DNA of 7,744 nt from Candidatus Sumerlaeota bacterium (lineage in GTDB: Bacteria; Sumerlaeota; Sumerlaeia; JAFGJS01): assembly GCA_016928995.1 (NCBI GenBank), contig JAFGJS010000160.1, forward strand, positions 1-7,744. The letters are read 5' to 3'. This document shows, piece after piece, positions 1 through 5,538 of the stretch (positions are counted from its first letter, which is position 1; each line of letters begins with the position of its first letter). Under the pieces are notes generated by a model. It had not been told where the DNA came from, did not search any database, and saw nothing but the letters and a program-made list of their open reading frames with translations. Both the position numbers and the translations under genes were made by a program.

Positions 1-26
1 CATTGGCATTGGATATCCCTCAATAT

Positions 27-126
27 CGCGCCCCTACAGGGCTTAATAAGGTTGGATGATCGAGTCCCAGGGCGTTGCCCTGGACTGTGGTACGCAGCAC
101 TTTCAGCGCTGATAAGGAGCCATGAT
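27..126. repeat. Hairpin repeat cluster, copy A
   Basis: Two related units lie in tandem. Unit 1 (about 27-60) has GCCC/GGGC arms and then TTAATAAGG; unit 2 (about 93-126) has AGCACT-TTC-AGCGCT and then GATAAGGAGCCATGAT. Between them is a perfect 7-bp hairpin, CCAGGGC (67-73), loop GTT, GCCCTGG (77-83). Bases 100-126 match 7212-7238 with one difference, so this is a dispersed repeat present at both ends of the window. The rest of 1-218 shows no convincing gene; a weak TTGAAT (135-140), 16-nt gap, TATACG (157-162) could be a promoter for the next gene. Confidence 0.7.
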
Positions 127-218
127 TAAAGAGATTGAATTTCGAAGATTAACTGATATACGCCTCCTGTATAACACCGGAGAATGCGCTTGCTTTTCCC
201 CGTGCGCTGGCGCTGAAT

Positions 219-1004
219 ATGGCCATGTCTGAAGCTGCTCGTGAAAAAGTCTCAGTGTTGATTCCTTGCGGGAACGAAGAGGCGAACATCGCCGCTTGCC
301 TGGCGAGCGTGCAGTGGGCGGATGAGATCGTCGTGGTCGATTCGTTCAGCAAGGATCGGACGGTGGAACTCGCGAAGCCGCTGTGCACGCGGGTGTTGCA
401 GCATGAGTATGTGAATTCAGCGACGCAGAAGAACTGGGCGCTGCCGCAGCTGACGCATGATTGGGTGTTGATCGTGGACGCGGATGAGCGGGTGACGCCG
501 GAGTTGCGCGAGGAGATCCTCGGTGTGCTCGCCGATCCTGGCACGCGCAACGGGCACCGCATCTACCGCCAGAATCATTTCATGGGACGGCGGGTGAATT
601 ACTGCGGCTGGCAGAGCGACAAGGTGCTGCGTTTGTTCCGGCGCTCGAAGGGGCGTTATCAGGATCGCGAGGTGCATGCGGACGTGGAGTTGGAGGGCGA
701 GACAGGCGTGTTGCGGCACAAGTTGCTGCATTACACTTTCACGAGTTTTGAGCAGTATATGCGCAAGTTCGATCAATACACGACATGGGCGGCCGGCGAC
801 CGGGCCAAGCGCACGCCGAAGGTGCGCTGGCATCATCTGACGTTGCGTCCGGCGTTCCGTTTTTTTAAGCAGTACATCCTCAAGCGCGGTTTCCTCGACG
901 GCCAGGCGGGCGTGGTCATTTGCTCACTGGCGGCGTATAGTGTGTTCATGAAGTACGCCAAGCTGTGGGAGCGGCAACAACGCGAATTGCCGGATGGCGA
1001 ATAG
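219..1004 (+). CDS. Family 2 glycosyltransferase, WaaE/KdtX-like
   Basis: A 261-residue GT-A-fold glycosyltransferase that should move a sugar from a nucleotide-sugar donor to a surface glycan, probably lipopolysaccharide core or a similar cell-envelope polymer, on the cytoplasmic face of the inner membrane. Visible motifs are the nucleotide-binding opening VSVLIPCGNEEANI (11-24), VVVDSFSKDRT (38-48), and the metal-binding DADE (87-90, the DxD equivalent) followed by RVTPELR. The middle has K135-VLRLF and the C-terminal part has RGFLDGQAG (223-231), then an apolar stretch typical of the WaaE/KdtX group; length is normal. The usual P-x-Y-N-E-E is P-C-G-N-E-E here. ATG 225 is an equally possible start, as neither has a clear ribosome site. 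It stands alone, closed by the terminator at 1054-1096. The family call is strong; donor and acceptor cannot be read from sequence. Confidence 0.93.
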   Translation: MAMSEAAREKVSVLIPCGNEEANIAACLASVQWADEIVVVDSFSKDRTVELAKPLCTRVLQHEYVNSATQKNWALPQLTHDWVLIVDADERVTPELREEILGVLADPGTRNGHRIYRQNHFMGRRVNYCGWQSDKVLRLFRRSKGRYQDREVHADVELEGETGVLRHKLLHYTFTSFEQYMRKFDQYTTWAAGDRAKRTPKVRWHHLTLRPAFRFFKQYILKRGFLDGQAGVVICSLAAYSVFMKYAKLWERQQRELPDGE

Positions 1005-1053
1005 CGATTTCTTGAACCATCAATCTTCTTTTTTTCATCATCGAGAGTTAGCG

Positions 1054-1096
1054 CGATTTTCACCGCTTGAGCGAGGCGGGTAAAATCGAATTTTTT
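1054..1096 (+). terminator. Intrinsic terminator after the glycosyltransferase
   Basis: CGATTTT (1054-1060) pairs with AAAATCG (1082-1088). The stem continues inward through ACC-GC against GC-GGT with small bulges, around a loop near TTGAGCGAG. T6 follows at 1091-1096. It starts 50 nt after the glycosyltransferase stop and is the only well-formed hairpin plus T-tract in the window. Confidence 0.6.
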
Positions 1097-1299
1097 AATT
1101 TTACCAGTATGAATAATATAAGCTGTTTAGTTTGAAATATTTACAGAAATGGTAATTTTCTCCGGCGTGGCCACCCGATTTGTATGATGCTGAATTTTAT
1201 CCAGTTAAATCGGTTTCTTAAGCGTTTTCGAATTGGCTTTGTATGATTTTTTTTCGGGATTAGAGTGGGATTAGTTTCGATTGAGGGAGGGCGTCAGGC
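1097..1299. other. AT-rich intergenic gap upstream of the phage genes
   Basis: No convincing gene on either strand. The stretch is markedly more AT-rich than its flanks. The decamer TTTGTATGAT occurs twice (1179-1188 and 1238-1247) and contains a -10-like TATGAT, but neither copy has a recognisable -35 box at 16-18 nt. A good ribosome-binding stretch, GGGAGG (1285-1290), ends the gap just before the small ORF at 1300. A promoter for the phage genes probably lies here but cannot be fixed. Confidence 0.4.
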
Positions 1300-1482
1300 A
1301 TGTGTTACAGCAACTGGGATGTGCGGACAGTGTTTTCGCGGGAGGTGCTGCGGAAACGGGAAATGTGCTACCGGAAACGACGGCGGCGTTTGCCAATGGA
1401 CGGCTATTGGCGGCCGGTATGCATGAATGCATTGAAGGATGATTCGTCGATCGAAAGTTTGTTTTCGGAAATTAATTCATAA
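1300..1482 (+). CDS. Small hypothetical basic protein upstream of terminase
   Basis: A 60-residue ORF that I do not recognise. It is strongly basic in the middle (a run of Lys/Arg around residues 19-31) and ends in an acidic, Ser-rich tail (DDSSIESLFSEINS). ATG 1300 has a fair ribosome site, GGGAGG at 1285-1290 with 9-nt spacing. The stop (1480-1482) lies inside the heptamer repeat array. Its place just before the terminase is where phages often put a small terminase subunit, but no helix-turn-helix is evident and the protein is very short. A competing reading frame (TTG 1281 or GTG 1302 to TGA 1442) has more ordinary composition and overlaps ATG 1439 as ATGA. Only one of the two is likely real, and either may be a remnant. 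Confidence 0.35.
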   Translation: MCYSNWDVRTVFSREVLRKREMCYRKRRRRLPMDGYWRPVCMNALKDDSSIESLFSEINS

Positions 1483-1501
1483 TTATGAATTCGTAATTAT
1501 G
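1474..1501. repeat. Heptamer array and palindrome at the terminase start
   Basis: Four 7-bp units alternate AATTCRT and AATTATG. The first units form a perfect 18-bp palindrome, AATTCATAATTATGAATT (1474-1491), and a one-mismatch copy of its core follows at 1489-1504. The array contains the stop of the preceding small ORF and the ATG (1499) of the terminase ATPase half. It may be a short tandem heptanucleotide repeat of the STRR kind known from cyanobacteria, or an operator; the period favours the former. Confidence 0.65.
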
Positions 1502-2461
1502 AATGCCATTTCAAAAACGAGTTTGGATATGGAGTGCGTTGATTTTGTGGAGGGGGTGTTAAAAGATGGACGCGGGGAGCGGGTGCGTTGCGCGGAGTTG
1601 CACCGGTCCTGGCATGCGCATATTGATTGGTGCTGGGGGGCGGGATTGCATCCGGTGATTTTTGCGCCGTGGGGACATGGAAAGACGGTGCAAATCGTGC
1701 TGGGCCGGACGCTGTATGAATTGAGCCGGGATTCGGCGTTGCGGGTGAAGGTGGTGTGCAATTCATCGGGCGCGGCGCGGAATCGCGTGCAAATGCTGCG
1801 GTATTATGTGGAGTATGACGAGAATTTGCATGCGCGATGCTCGGCGCTGCGCAAGCCGGGCAAGCGCGGCGCGGGGCGTTGGGCGGCGATGGAGTTTTCG
1901 GTGGATGATGAGCGGGCGCTGGGGCGCGTGGATGCGAGCGTGCAGGGGGCGTCGATCCTGAGCACGGGCATCGGCGGCCGGGCGGATTTGATAGTGTTCG
2001 ACGATGTGGTAGACCGGCGCAACGCGATTGATCAACCGAAGTTGCGGGAGCGGGTGTTTGAGAATTTCTTCGAGACATGGCTTTCGCGGTTGGATGGTGC
2101 GGCGGGGCGGAGCGTGACGATTCAGACGCTATGGCATCGGGAGGATCTGGGGCATCGGTTGATGGGGAACGCGGAGTTTTGCGTGTTGAAGCAGGCGGTG
2201 AGCAGGGCGCTGGACGGGATTGAGTGCGAGCTGCTGAATGCGCGGGAGGGGCATCCGTTGCTGCAAGGCGCTGTTGATGGACGGTTCGTTCTGCCGCTCT
2301 GGGCGGAGCGTTGGGGACGCGAGGCGCTGAAGCGGAAGAAGCGGGAGAACGTGCGGGCGTTCGAGCGTGGCTTTCAGCAGCGGGCGTATACGCGCGAGGA
2401 GACGATGTTTCCGTCGTTCCGCAAGTGCCTGGTGGATTTGCGGCGGGAGGAGTTATTTTAA
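1499..2461 (+). CDS. Phage terminase large subunit, ATPase half (split gene)
   Basis: A 320-residue N-terminal motor domain of a tailed-phage terminase large subunit, which uses ATP to drive DNA through the portal into proheads. Walker A is APWGHGKT (56-63), Walker B LIVFDD (164-169) after a TGIGGRAD loop, and a motif III-like TIQTLWHRED follows at 207-216. The end of the ATPase domain, RGFQQRA (290-296) then MFPSF, is typical of the junction before the nuclease. Full-length relatives have about 500-550 residues, so the nuclease is missing; it is encoded at 3452-4096. The stop TAA (2459-2461) is supplied by the octamer repeat beginning at 2456. ATG 1499 was chosen because the 20 codons from the alternative ATG 1439 run through AT-rich repeat sequence; neither start has a well-spaced ribosome site. 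It could be an active half-protein or a decaying gene. Confidence 0.88.
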   Translation: MNAISKTSLDMECVDFVEGVLKDGRGERVRCAELHRSWHAHIDWCWGAGLHPVIFAPWGHGKTVQIVLGRTLYELSRDSALRVKVVCNSSGAARNRVQMLRYYVEYDENLHARCSALRKPGKRGAGRWAAMEFSVDDERALGRVDASVQGASILSTGIGGRADLIVFDDVVDRRNAIDQPKLRERVFENFFETWLSRLDGAAGRSVTIQTLWHREDLGHRLMGNAEFCVLKQAVSRALDGIECELLNAREGHPLLQGAVDGRFVLPLWAERWGREALKRKKRENVRAFERGFQQRAYTREETMFPSFRKCLVDLRREELF

Positions 2462-2493
2462 CGTAGAGACGCAGAGGCGCGGAGAACGCAAAG
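2456..2493 (+). repeat. Octamer repeat array, left copy
   Basis: TTTTAACG followed by units close to CGCARAGR with 8-bp period, ending ACGCAAAG. It provides the terminase ATPase stop codon. CGTAGAGACGCAGAGGCGC (2462-2480) recurs exactly at 3362-3380, and the whole array matches 5482-5519 closely in the same orientation. Confidence 0.8.
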
Positions 2494-2552
2494 ATTGATT
2501 ATGACGCTTTTGTGATTGAGGGATGGAGATTGGGCGAAGGCAGTGACTGAAC

Positions 2553-2588
2553 GCATCATCTATCGCGCTTTTGCGCGATAGATGATGC
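2553..2588. other. Perfect 16-bp hairpin
   Basis: GCATCATCTATCGCGC (2553-2568), loop TTTT, and the exact reverse complement (2573-2588). It lies 35 nt past the stop of the minus-strand membrane gene. There is no T-tract on either side, so it is not a classical intrinsic terminator, though it could still protect or end that transcript. Confidence 0.6.
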
Positions 2589-2623
2589 ACATGCCGCCGA
2601 CGCAAGCGCCGGGATTCATCGTA

Positions 2624-3250
2624 TTAATTTTTATCGGATGATCGTAAAGACCTTTTAACATCATGGAATGAGGCATGCATAAAAAATAACAGTATTATTG
2701 ACAGAAAATATATATGTCCTGGGGGCGAATATATTTTTGTTTTTGGATGCATTTCTGCGATTGTAATATCGGTGAACCACATAACTGTGCTGATTCCAAA
2801 ATAATACTGGAATAGAAGATCGATTATCACAATCGAAGCGCCGGATAAAAATGCAACTGTGAAGATCAAAGTTTTATTGTTTTTGAATATAGCGACACAG
2901 TGAGCGCTAATTATTGCTGCGAAAAGTATATCAATGAAAAGAGCAAGCGTATGAAAGATTTTGATAAAAGCACGGCGATGCAGATGGAATACGTTCCAGT
3001 ATGCCCAGTAATCAAAGATAAGGGTGAACAGAACAAAGACAAACCAAAGGAGCAACCATTTGGAGATGAGTTTTCGAAAGCGGGCAGTGTAGAGCTTGCC
3101 GGGTGATAGCGGCGTGACGCGGTGTTGCGGGTCCAGAGCGTATTGAATGGCGCCGTGGACAGCGTTGGCGAGCATGAACGCGAGCATCGCAGTGAGCGCA
3201 AATTCGATGCCGAGTTTGATCAGGGCAATGTGGTTGGATGTCGTTATCAT
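2624..3250 (-). CDS. Hypothetical multi-pass membrane protein
   Basis: A 208-residue protein that I do not recognise. It has about five hydrophobic segments: roughly residues 8-33, 64-85, 96-122, 128-152 and 178-194. Basic loops separate some of them (around 58-64 and 91-97), and the C-terminus is charged. No catalytic motif or signal-peptidase site is visible. ATG 3250 is the first start after an in-frame TAA and has no good Shine-Dalgarno sequence. It runs antisense to both terminase halves and is the only gene in the inserted segment. Codon use changes inside the gene: the first 60 or so codons are GC-rich like the neighbours, while the rest is AT-rich (many ATA, TTT, AAA and ACA codons). 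A cargo role such as phage exclusion or an envelope function is possible, but no sequence feature assigns one. Confidence 0.6.
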   Translation of the reverse strand: MITTSNHIALIKLGIEFALTAMLAFMLANAVHGAIQYALDPQHRVTPLSPGKLYTARFRKLISKWLLLWFVFVLFTLIFDYWAYWNVFHLHRRAFIKIFHTLALFIDILFAAIISAHCVAIFKNNKTLIFTVAFLSGASIVIIDLLFQYYFGISTVMWFTDITIAEMHPKTKIYSPPGHIYFLSIILLFFMHASFHDVKRSLRSSDKN

Positions 3251-3361
3251 GGTTGGTTGGACAATTTACAGATGCCTTTGTTGCATAAAATATATCGTGT
3301 GACATATTGAAGATTGCGCGGGATAGAAGCAAGGCGAGTTGTTTGAATTGCGTTTTTTTCT

Positions 3362-3433
3362 CGTAGAGACGCAGAGGCGCAAAGTTTTTGATATGCTTTG
3401 CGGCCTCCGCGTCTTTGCGCCTTTGCGTTAAAT
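3362..3433. repeat. Octamer repeat hairpin, right copy
   Basis: A direct array (3362-3384, units near CGCAGAGG) is followed after an 11-nt loop (3385-3395) by inverted arrays CTTTGCGG/CTTTGCGCC ending CGTTAAAT (3396-3433). The core arms 3369-3384 and 3396-3412 pair with one bulge and one mismatch. The inverted part is the partner of the left array at 2456-2493. Confidence 0.8.
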
Positions 3434-3451
3434 TCATTTTGGCGGTGATGC

Positions 3452-4096
3452 ATGGGGGAGTTGCCGGGAAGGCCGGAGTGGATTGTTGATGCTTTGAATA
3501 AGGGCTGGCGGTTTTGTTGCGGGGTGGATTTGAGCGGGACGGGGCGGAAGGGGAATGTAATTTTTTGCGGCGCGGTGAGCGCGAGCGGATCGCGCGTGCC
3601 GGTCGAGGTGCGTTGCGGGAAGTGGAGCAGCCCGGAACTGGCGCGGCAGCTGGATGCGATTGACGCGCTGTATGGGCCGGAAATTATCCTGGTGGAGAAC
3701 AACGGATATCAACGGGCGTTTCAGGATTGGGCGGCGGCGGATGGCGAACGGCATGCGTGGTGGGGACGCGTGAAGGGCTTCGTGACGGGACGCAACAAAG
3801 CAAATGCAACGTTGGGGCTGCCGGGGCTGGAGGTGGAGTTTGAGAACGGCGTGTGGCGCGTGCCGCGTCGGGAGTTTGCGGATCATGGCGGTTTTTGCGA
3901 TCGCGGACCGGACGGCGGCCCGTGCGGCTGGTGCCGGTGGGTGGAGGAGATGGAGAGTTATCCGCACGTGGGGAGCGACGACACGGTGATGGCGTGCTGG
4001 TTTTTTCGAGAGGCATGCCGGTTGCTAAGCGGAAGCAATGTGAATTTCCGGCGTGCGCGCATGCGGGAAGGCGAACGTGAGATGGGGAGTTTTTAA
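3452..4096 (+). CDS. Phage terminase large subunit, nuclease half (split gene)
   Basis: A 214-residue C-terminal nuclease domain with the RNase H/RuvC-like fold of terminase large subunits, which cuts the concatemer at the start and end of packaging. Acidic metal-binding positions are visible in order: D26 in CCGVDLSG, E82 in ILVENNGYQ, and D176/D177 in GSDDTVMACWF. Between the last two lies H145-x3-C149-x8-C158-x2-C161, which could bind zinc. The protein begins just before the nuclease fold, with no ATPase motifs. ATG 3452 follows a weak GGCGG (3441-3445), and an in-frame TGA at 3446 excludes an earlier start. It lies in the same phase as the ATPase half at 1499-2461, 993 nt away from stop to start. 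The preserved acidic residues argue against long decay, but expression as a separate protein is unproven. Confidence 0.85.
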   Translation: MGELPGRPEWIVDALNKGWRFCCGVDLSGTGRKGNVIFCGAVSASGSRVPVEVRCGKWSSPELARQLDAIDALYGPEIILVENNGYQRAFQDWAAADGERHAWWGRVKGFVTGRNKANATLGLPGLEVEFENGVWRVPRREFADHGGFCDRGPDGGPCGWCRWVEEMESYPHVGSDDTVMACWFFREACRLLSGSNVNFRRARMREGEREMGSF

Positions 4097-4102
4097 AATT
4101 CT

Positions 4103-4169
4103 TTCACCACGAAGGCGCAAAGACACGAAGCGGGATTCGTGCTTTGCGCCTTTGAACCTTTGTGGCGAA
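4103..4169. repeat. Octamer repeat hairpin between convergent genes
   Basis: Left arm 4103-4129 (octamers near CGCAAAGA), loop GCGGGA, right arm 4136-4169. TTCGTG and CTTTGCGCCTT of the right arm pair with the left arm, and the outer GTGG..GAA pairs after a bulge. It separates the terminase nuclease half (stop 4096) from the end of the minus-strand gene (stop 4175), so it may act as a two-way transcription stop, although it lacks a T-tract. Confidence 0.7.
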
Positions 4170-4174
4170 TCCGG

Positions 4175-4495
4175 TCAGTTGCCGTACATATCGTCGTAGT
4201 CGAAGTTGTCGCTGGACGAGCCGCCGCCCGAGGATTCGTTGCGTTCGGTGTTACGAATTTCGCGCCGGACTTGCCGGTCCTTCTCATCGGCGCGGCGTTG
4301 GGCTTTGAAGGCTTCGTCCATGGCCTTGTCCATTTCGGATTTCGGGGCGTTTTCATCGTAGGGTTCGAAGCCTTTGGGCTTGGGCAGCATCATGAGGGCG
4401 ACGGCCAGAAAGACAAGAGCGGCGGCGACGATGAGCGCGGGGAGAATCCAACCGCGGGATCGCCGGCGTTGTGCAAATATTGCGTTGTGGCGCAT
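4175..4495 (-). CDS. Hypothetical single-pass membrane protein
   Basis: A 106-residue protein with no family that I recognise. A basic N-terminus (RRRSR, 10-14) precedes one clear transmembrane helix (about 16-37, alanine/valine/leucine-rich). This suggests a type II-like anchor with the C-terminus outside the cytoplasm, or a tail-in arrangement. Residues 52-83 are highly charged and probably form a helix or coiled coil. The tail (about 88-106) is Gly/Ser-rich and then acidic with tyrosines. ATG 4495 is preceded by a strong ribosome site, AGGAGGA (complement of 4504-4510), 8 nt away. It lies 116 nt downstream of the lipoprotein gene on the same strand and has a possible promoter of its own in that gap. 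The gene is well supported; its function is unknown. Confidence 0.75.
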   Translation of the reverse strand: MRHNAIFAQRRRSRGWILPALIVAAALVFLAVALMMLPKPKGFEPYDENAPKSEMDKAMDEAFKAQRRADEKDRQVRREIRNTERNESSGGGSSSDNFDYDDMYGN

Positions 4496-4534
4496 GGGAT
4501 GGTTCCTCCTTGGCGCTGGAACAGCGTGATGGGA

Positions 4535-4540
4535 ATTATA
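4535..4540 (-). promoter_or_regulatory. Possible -10 box for the small membrane protein
   Basis: A perfect TATAAT on the minus strand lies 39 nt before the ATG at 4495, leaving room for a leader that carries the AGGAGGA site. A perfect TTGACA (complement of 4568-4573) is on the same strand, but the gap is 27 nt, too long for a normal sigma-70 pair. GCGG/CCGC arms sit in that gap. Only the -10 is offered. Confidence 0.35.
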
Positions 4541-4611
4541 ATGATTTCAGGCGGTTTTTCCCGCTGATGTCAAGCTGTTCGGCAGGATGGCCGCGAGGCT
4601 TGAGCCGGAAA

Positions 4612-5412
4612 CTATTTGCCGAGGACGGCGAGCAGCGGACGGTGGTCGGAGGTTCCCTCGCGGATGACTCGGGCGTCGACGCATTGGAGGGGCGGGGTGA
4701 AAATAATGTGGTCGATTTGCGCGCCGAGATTCAGACCCATGTATTTATAGCGGATCGTGTGGGCGTTGTCGCGGCGCTCAATCATGGCGCTTTTCAGCCC
4801 CTGGCTACGCAGGCGCTTGACGGCTGGAGAAAAGGGGAAGTCGTTGTAGTCGCCGAGGATCACGGTGGGGAGCGCCGGATCGATGGCGGCGCAGAGCATC
4901 TGAATCTCGTTGCGCCGCATGATACGCGAGGCGTAGTAGCCGCGCAGACCCATACCGTGCTTTTCGGTGAGGCAGGGGTGCAGGTGGACGTTGAAAATCT
5001 GCACGGAACCGATGGGCGTGTCGGCCGTGGCGAGGATGTTGGGGAAGAAGGTTTCGCCTTCGAGCAGCGTGCGGGCGTTGCTGAGCGGATAGCGGGAGAG
5101 GGTGGCCGTGCCGAATTTGCGGCCGTTCCATTGGTCCGTGGCGTAGACGGCGTGCGGATATTTCGCCCCGAGGCGCTCGCGGATCAGAGTTGCCCAGGCG
5201 GCGTCGGTTTCCTGCAGGCAGACGATGCCGGCGTCGAGGGATTCGATCAGGTCGAGCGTGGCGTTTTTATCGGGATTGGATTTGAGCACGTTGTAGGTGA
5301 CGACGGTGATCGTCTCGGGCTGCGTGAGCTGCGGCGCGGGTTTGGGCATGAGTATGCATCCTGTGATGGGGAGTATGAGGATCAGGAGCGTAATGAGACG
5401 CGGTAGGCGCAT
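4612..5412 (-). CDS. Endonuclease/exonuclease/phosphatase-family lipoprotein
   Basis: A 266-residue member of the EEP (DNase I/exonuclease III/sphingomyelinase-like) superfamily, metal-dependent hydrolases of phosphodiester or phosphoester bonds. Residues 1-19 form a lipoprotein signal with lipobox ITGC, so C19 would be lipidated and the enzyme anchored outside the cytoplasm. The family signature is complete: N41 in TYNVL, E68 in LQETD, H143 in NVHLHP, D188/N190 in GDYNDFP, D234 in IDHI, and the terminal S-D-H (255-257). ATG 5412 has GGAG (complement of 5420-5423) 7 nt upstream. It is divergent from the portal gene and upstream of the small membrane-protein gene on the same strand. It looks like an ordinary bacterial surface or periplasmic gene, not a phage gene. 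The substrate (DNA, nucleotide, lipid or inositol phosphate) cannot be decided. Confidence 0.9.
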   Translation of the reverse strand: MRLPRLITLLILILPITGCILMPKPAPQLTQPETITVVTYNVLKSNPDKNATLDLIESLDAGIVCLQETDAAWATLIRERLGAKYPHAVYATDQWNGRKFGTATLSRYPLSNARTLLEGETFFPNILATADTPIGSVQIFNVHLHPCLTEKHGMGLRGYYASRIMRRNEIQMLCAAIDPALPTVILGDYNDFPFSPAVKRLRSQGLKSAMIERRDNAHTIRYKYMGLNLGAQIDHIIFTPPLQCVDARVIREGTSDHRPLLAVLGK

Positions 5413-5481
5413 GGTTTTTCTCCGGATTATGCGATGGAGAAAATTGTGCGTGATGCGGAGGAGCGGGGCAATAGCTTTTTT

Positions 5482-5519
5482 TTAACGCAAAGACGCAAAG
5501 GCGCTGAGAAACGCAAAGA
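5482..5519 (+). repeat. Octamer repeat array before the portal gene
   Basis: TTAACG followed by CGCAAAGA, CGCAAAGG and CGCTGAGA type units, ending ACGCAAAG. It has the same orientation and nearly the same sequence as 2456-2493. It contains no stop in the portal frame, so that frame stays open upstream to ATG 5434. Confidence 0.8.
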
Positions 5520-5525
5520 GCTGTT

Positions 5526-5530
5526 GGAGG
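5526..5530 (+). promoter_or_regulatory. Ribosome site fixing the portal start
   Basis: GGAGG, with an 8-nt AT-rich spacer to ATG 5539. It decides for 5539 over the in-frame ATG 5434, whose extension would be translated repeat sequence. Confidence 0.65.
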
Positions 5531-5538
5531 ATATAAAT

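Larger units (their letters stand above)
2455..3453. mobile_element. Putative insertion splitting the terminase gene
   Basis: This 999-bp segment lies between GGAGGAGTT (2446-2454) and GGGGGAGTT (3454-3462), an 8-of-9 direct near-duplication in the same codon phase. Removing the segment and one copy joins the halves in frame as ...LRREEL-PGRPEW..., a smooth terminase sequence. Inside the ends are inverted octamer-repeat arrays, 2456-2493 and 3433-3396, matching 30 of 38 positions without gaps. About 20 bp (3434-3453) lie outside the right array. The cargo is one minus-strand membrane-protein gene. No transposase, reverse transcriptase or homing endonuclease is present, so any movement would have been driven from elsewhere. 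Sequential insertion of separate repeats could give the same picture. Confidence 0.5.

Noticed and set aside
122-232. 36-codon ORF starting at AAGGAGCCATGA and overlapping the glycosyltransferase start
   Set aside because: The AAGGAG is only 2 nt from the ATG and is part of the dispersed repeat; copy B gives an unrelated 11-codon frame, so the start is a repeat by-product.
3012-3437. Minus-strand frames beginning with translated octamer repeats (for example LTQRRKDAEAAK)
   Set aside because: Octamer arrays avoid stops in several frames and produce spurious ORFs; downstream composition is not coding-like and conflicts with the membrane-protein frame.
2459-3451. Group I or II intron, or intein, splitting the terminase (993 nt, divisible by three)
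   Set aside because: No reverse transcriptase, maturase, homing endonuclease or intein splice motifs are visible; the only good ORF is antisense; the ends are octamer repeats rather than intron-like.
4535-4573. Complete sigma-70 promoter from TTGACA and TATAAT before the small membrane protein
   Set aside because: Both hexamers are perfect, but the 27-nt gap is incompatible with a standard promoter; only the -10 was kept, at low confidence.
2456-5519. CRISPR array made of the CGCARAGR repeats
   Set aside because: The units are contiguous octamers without spacers, arrays are few and variably oriented, and there are no cas genes.
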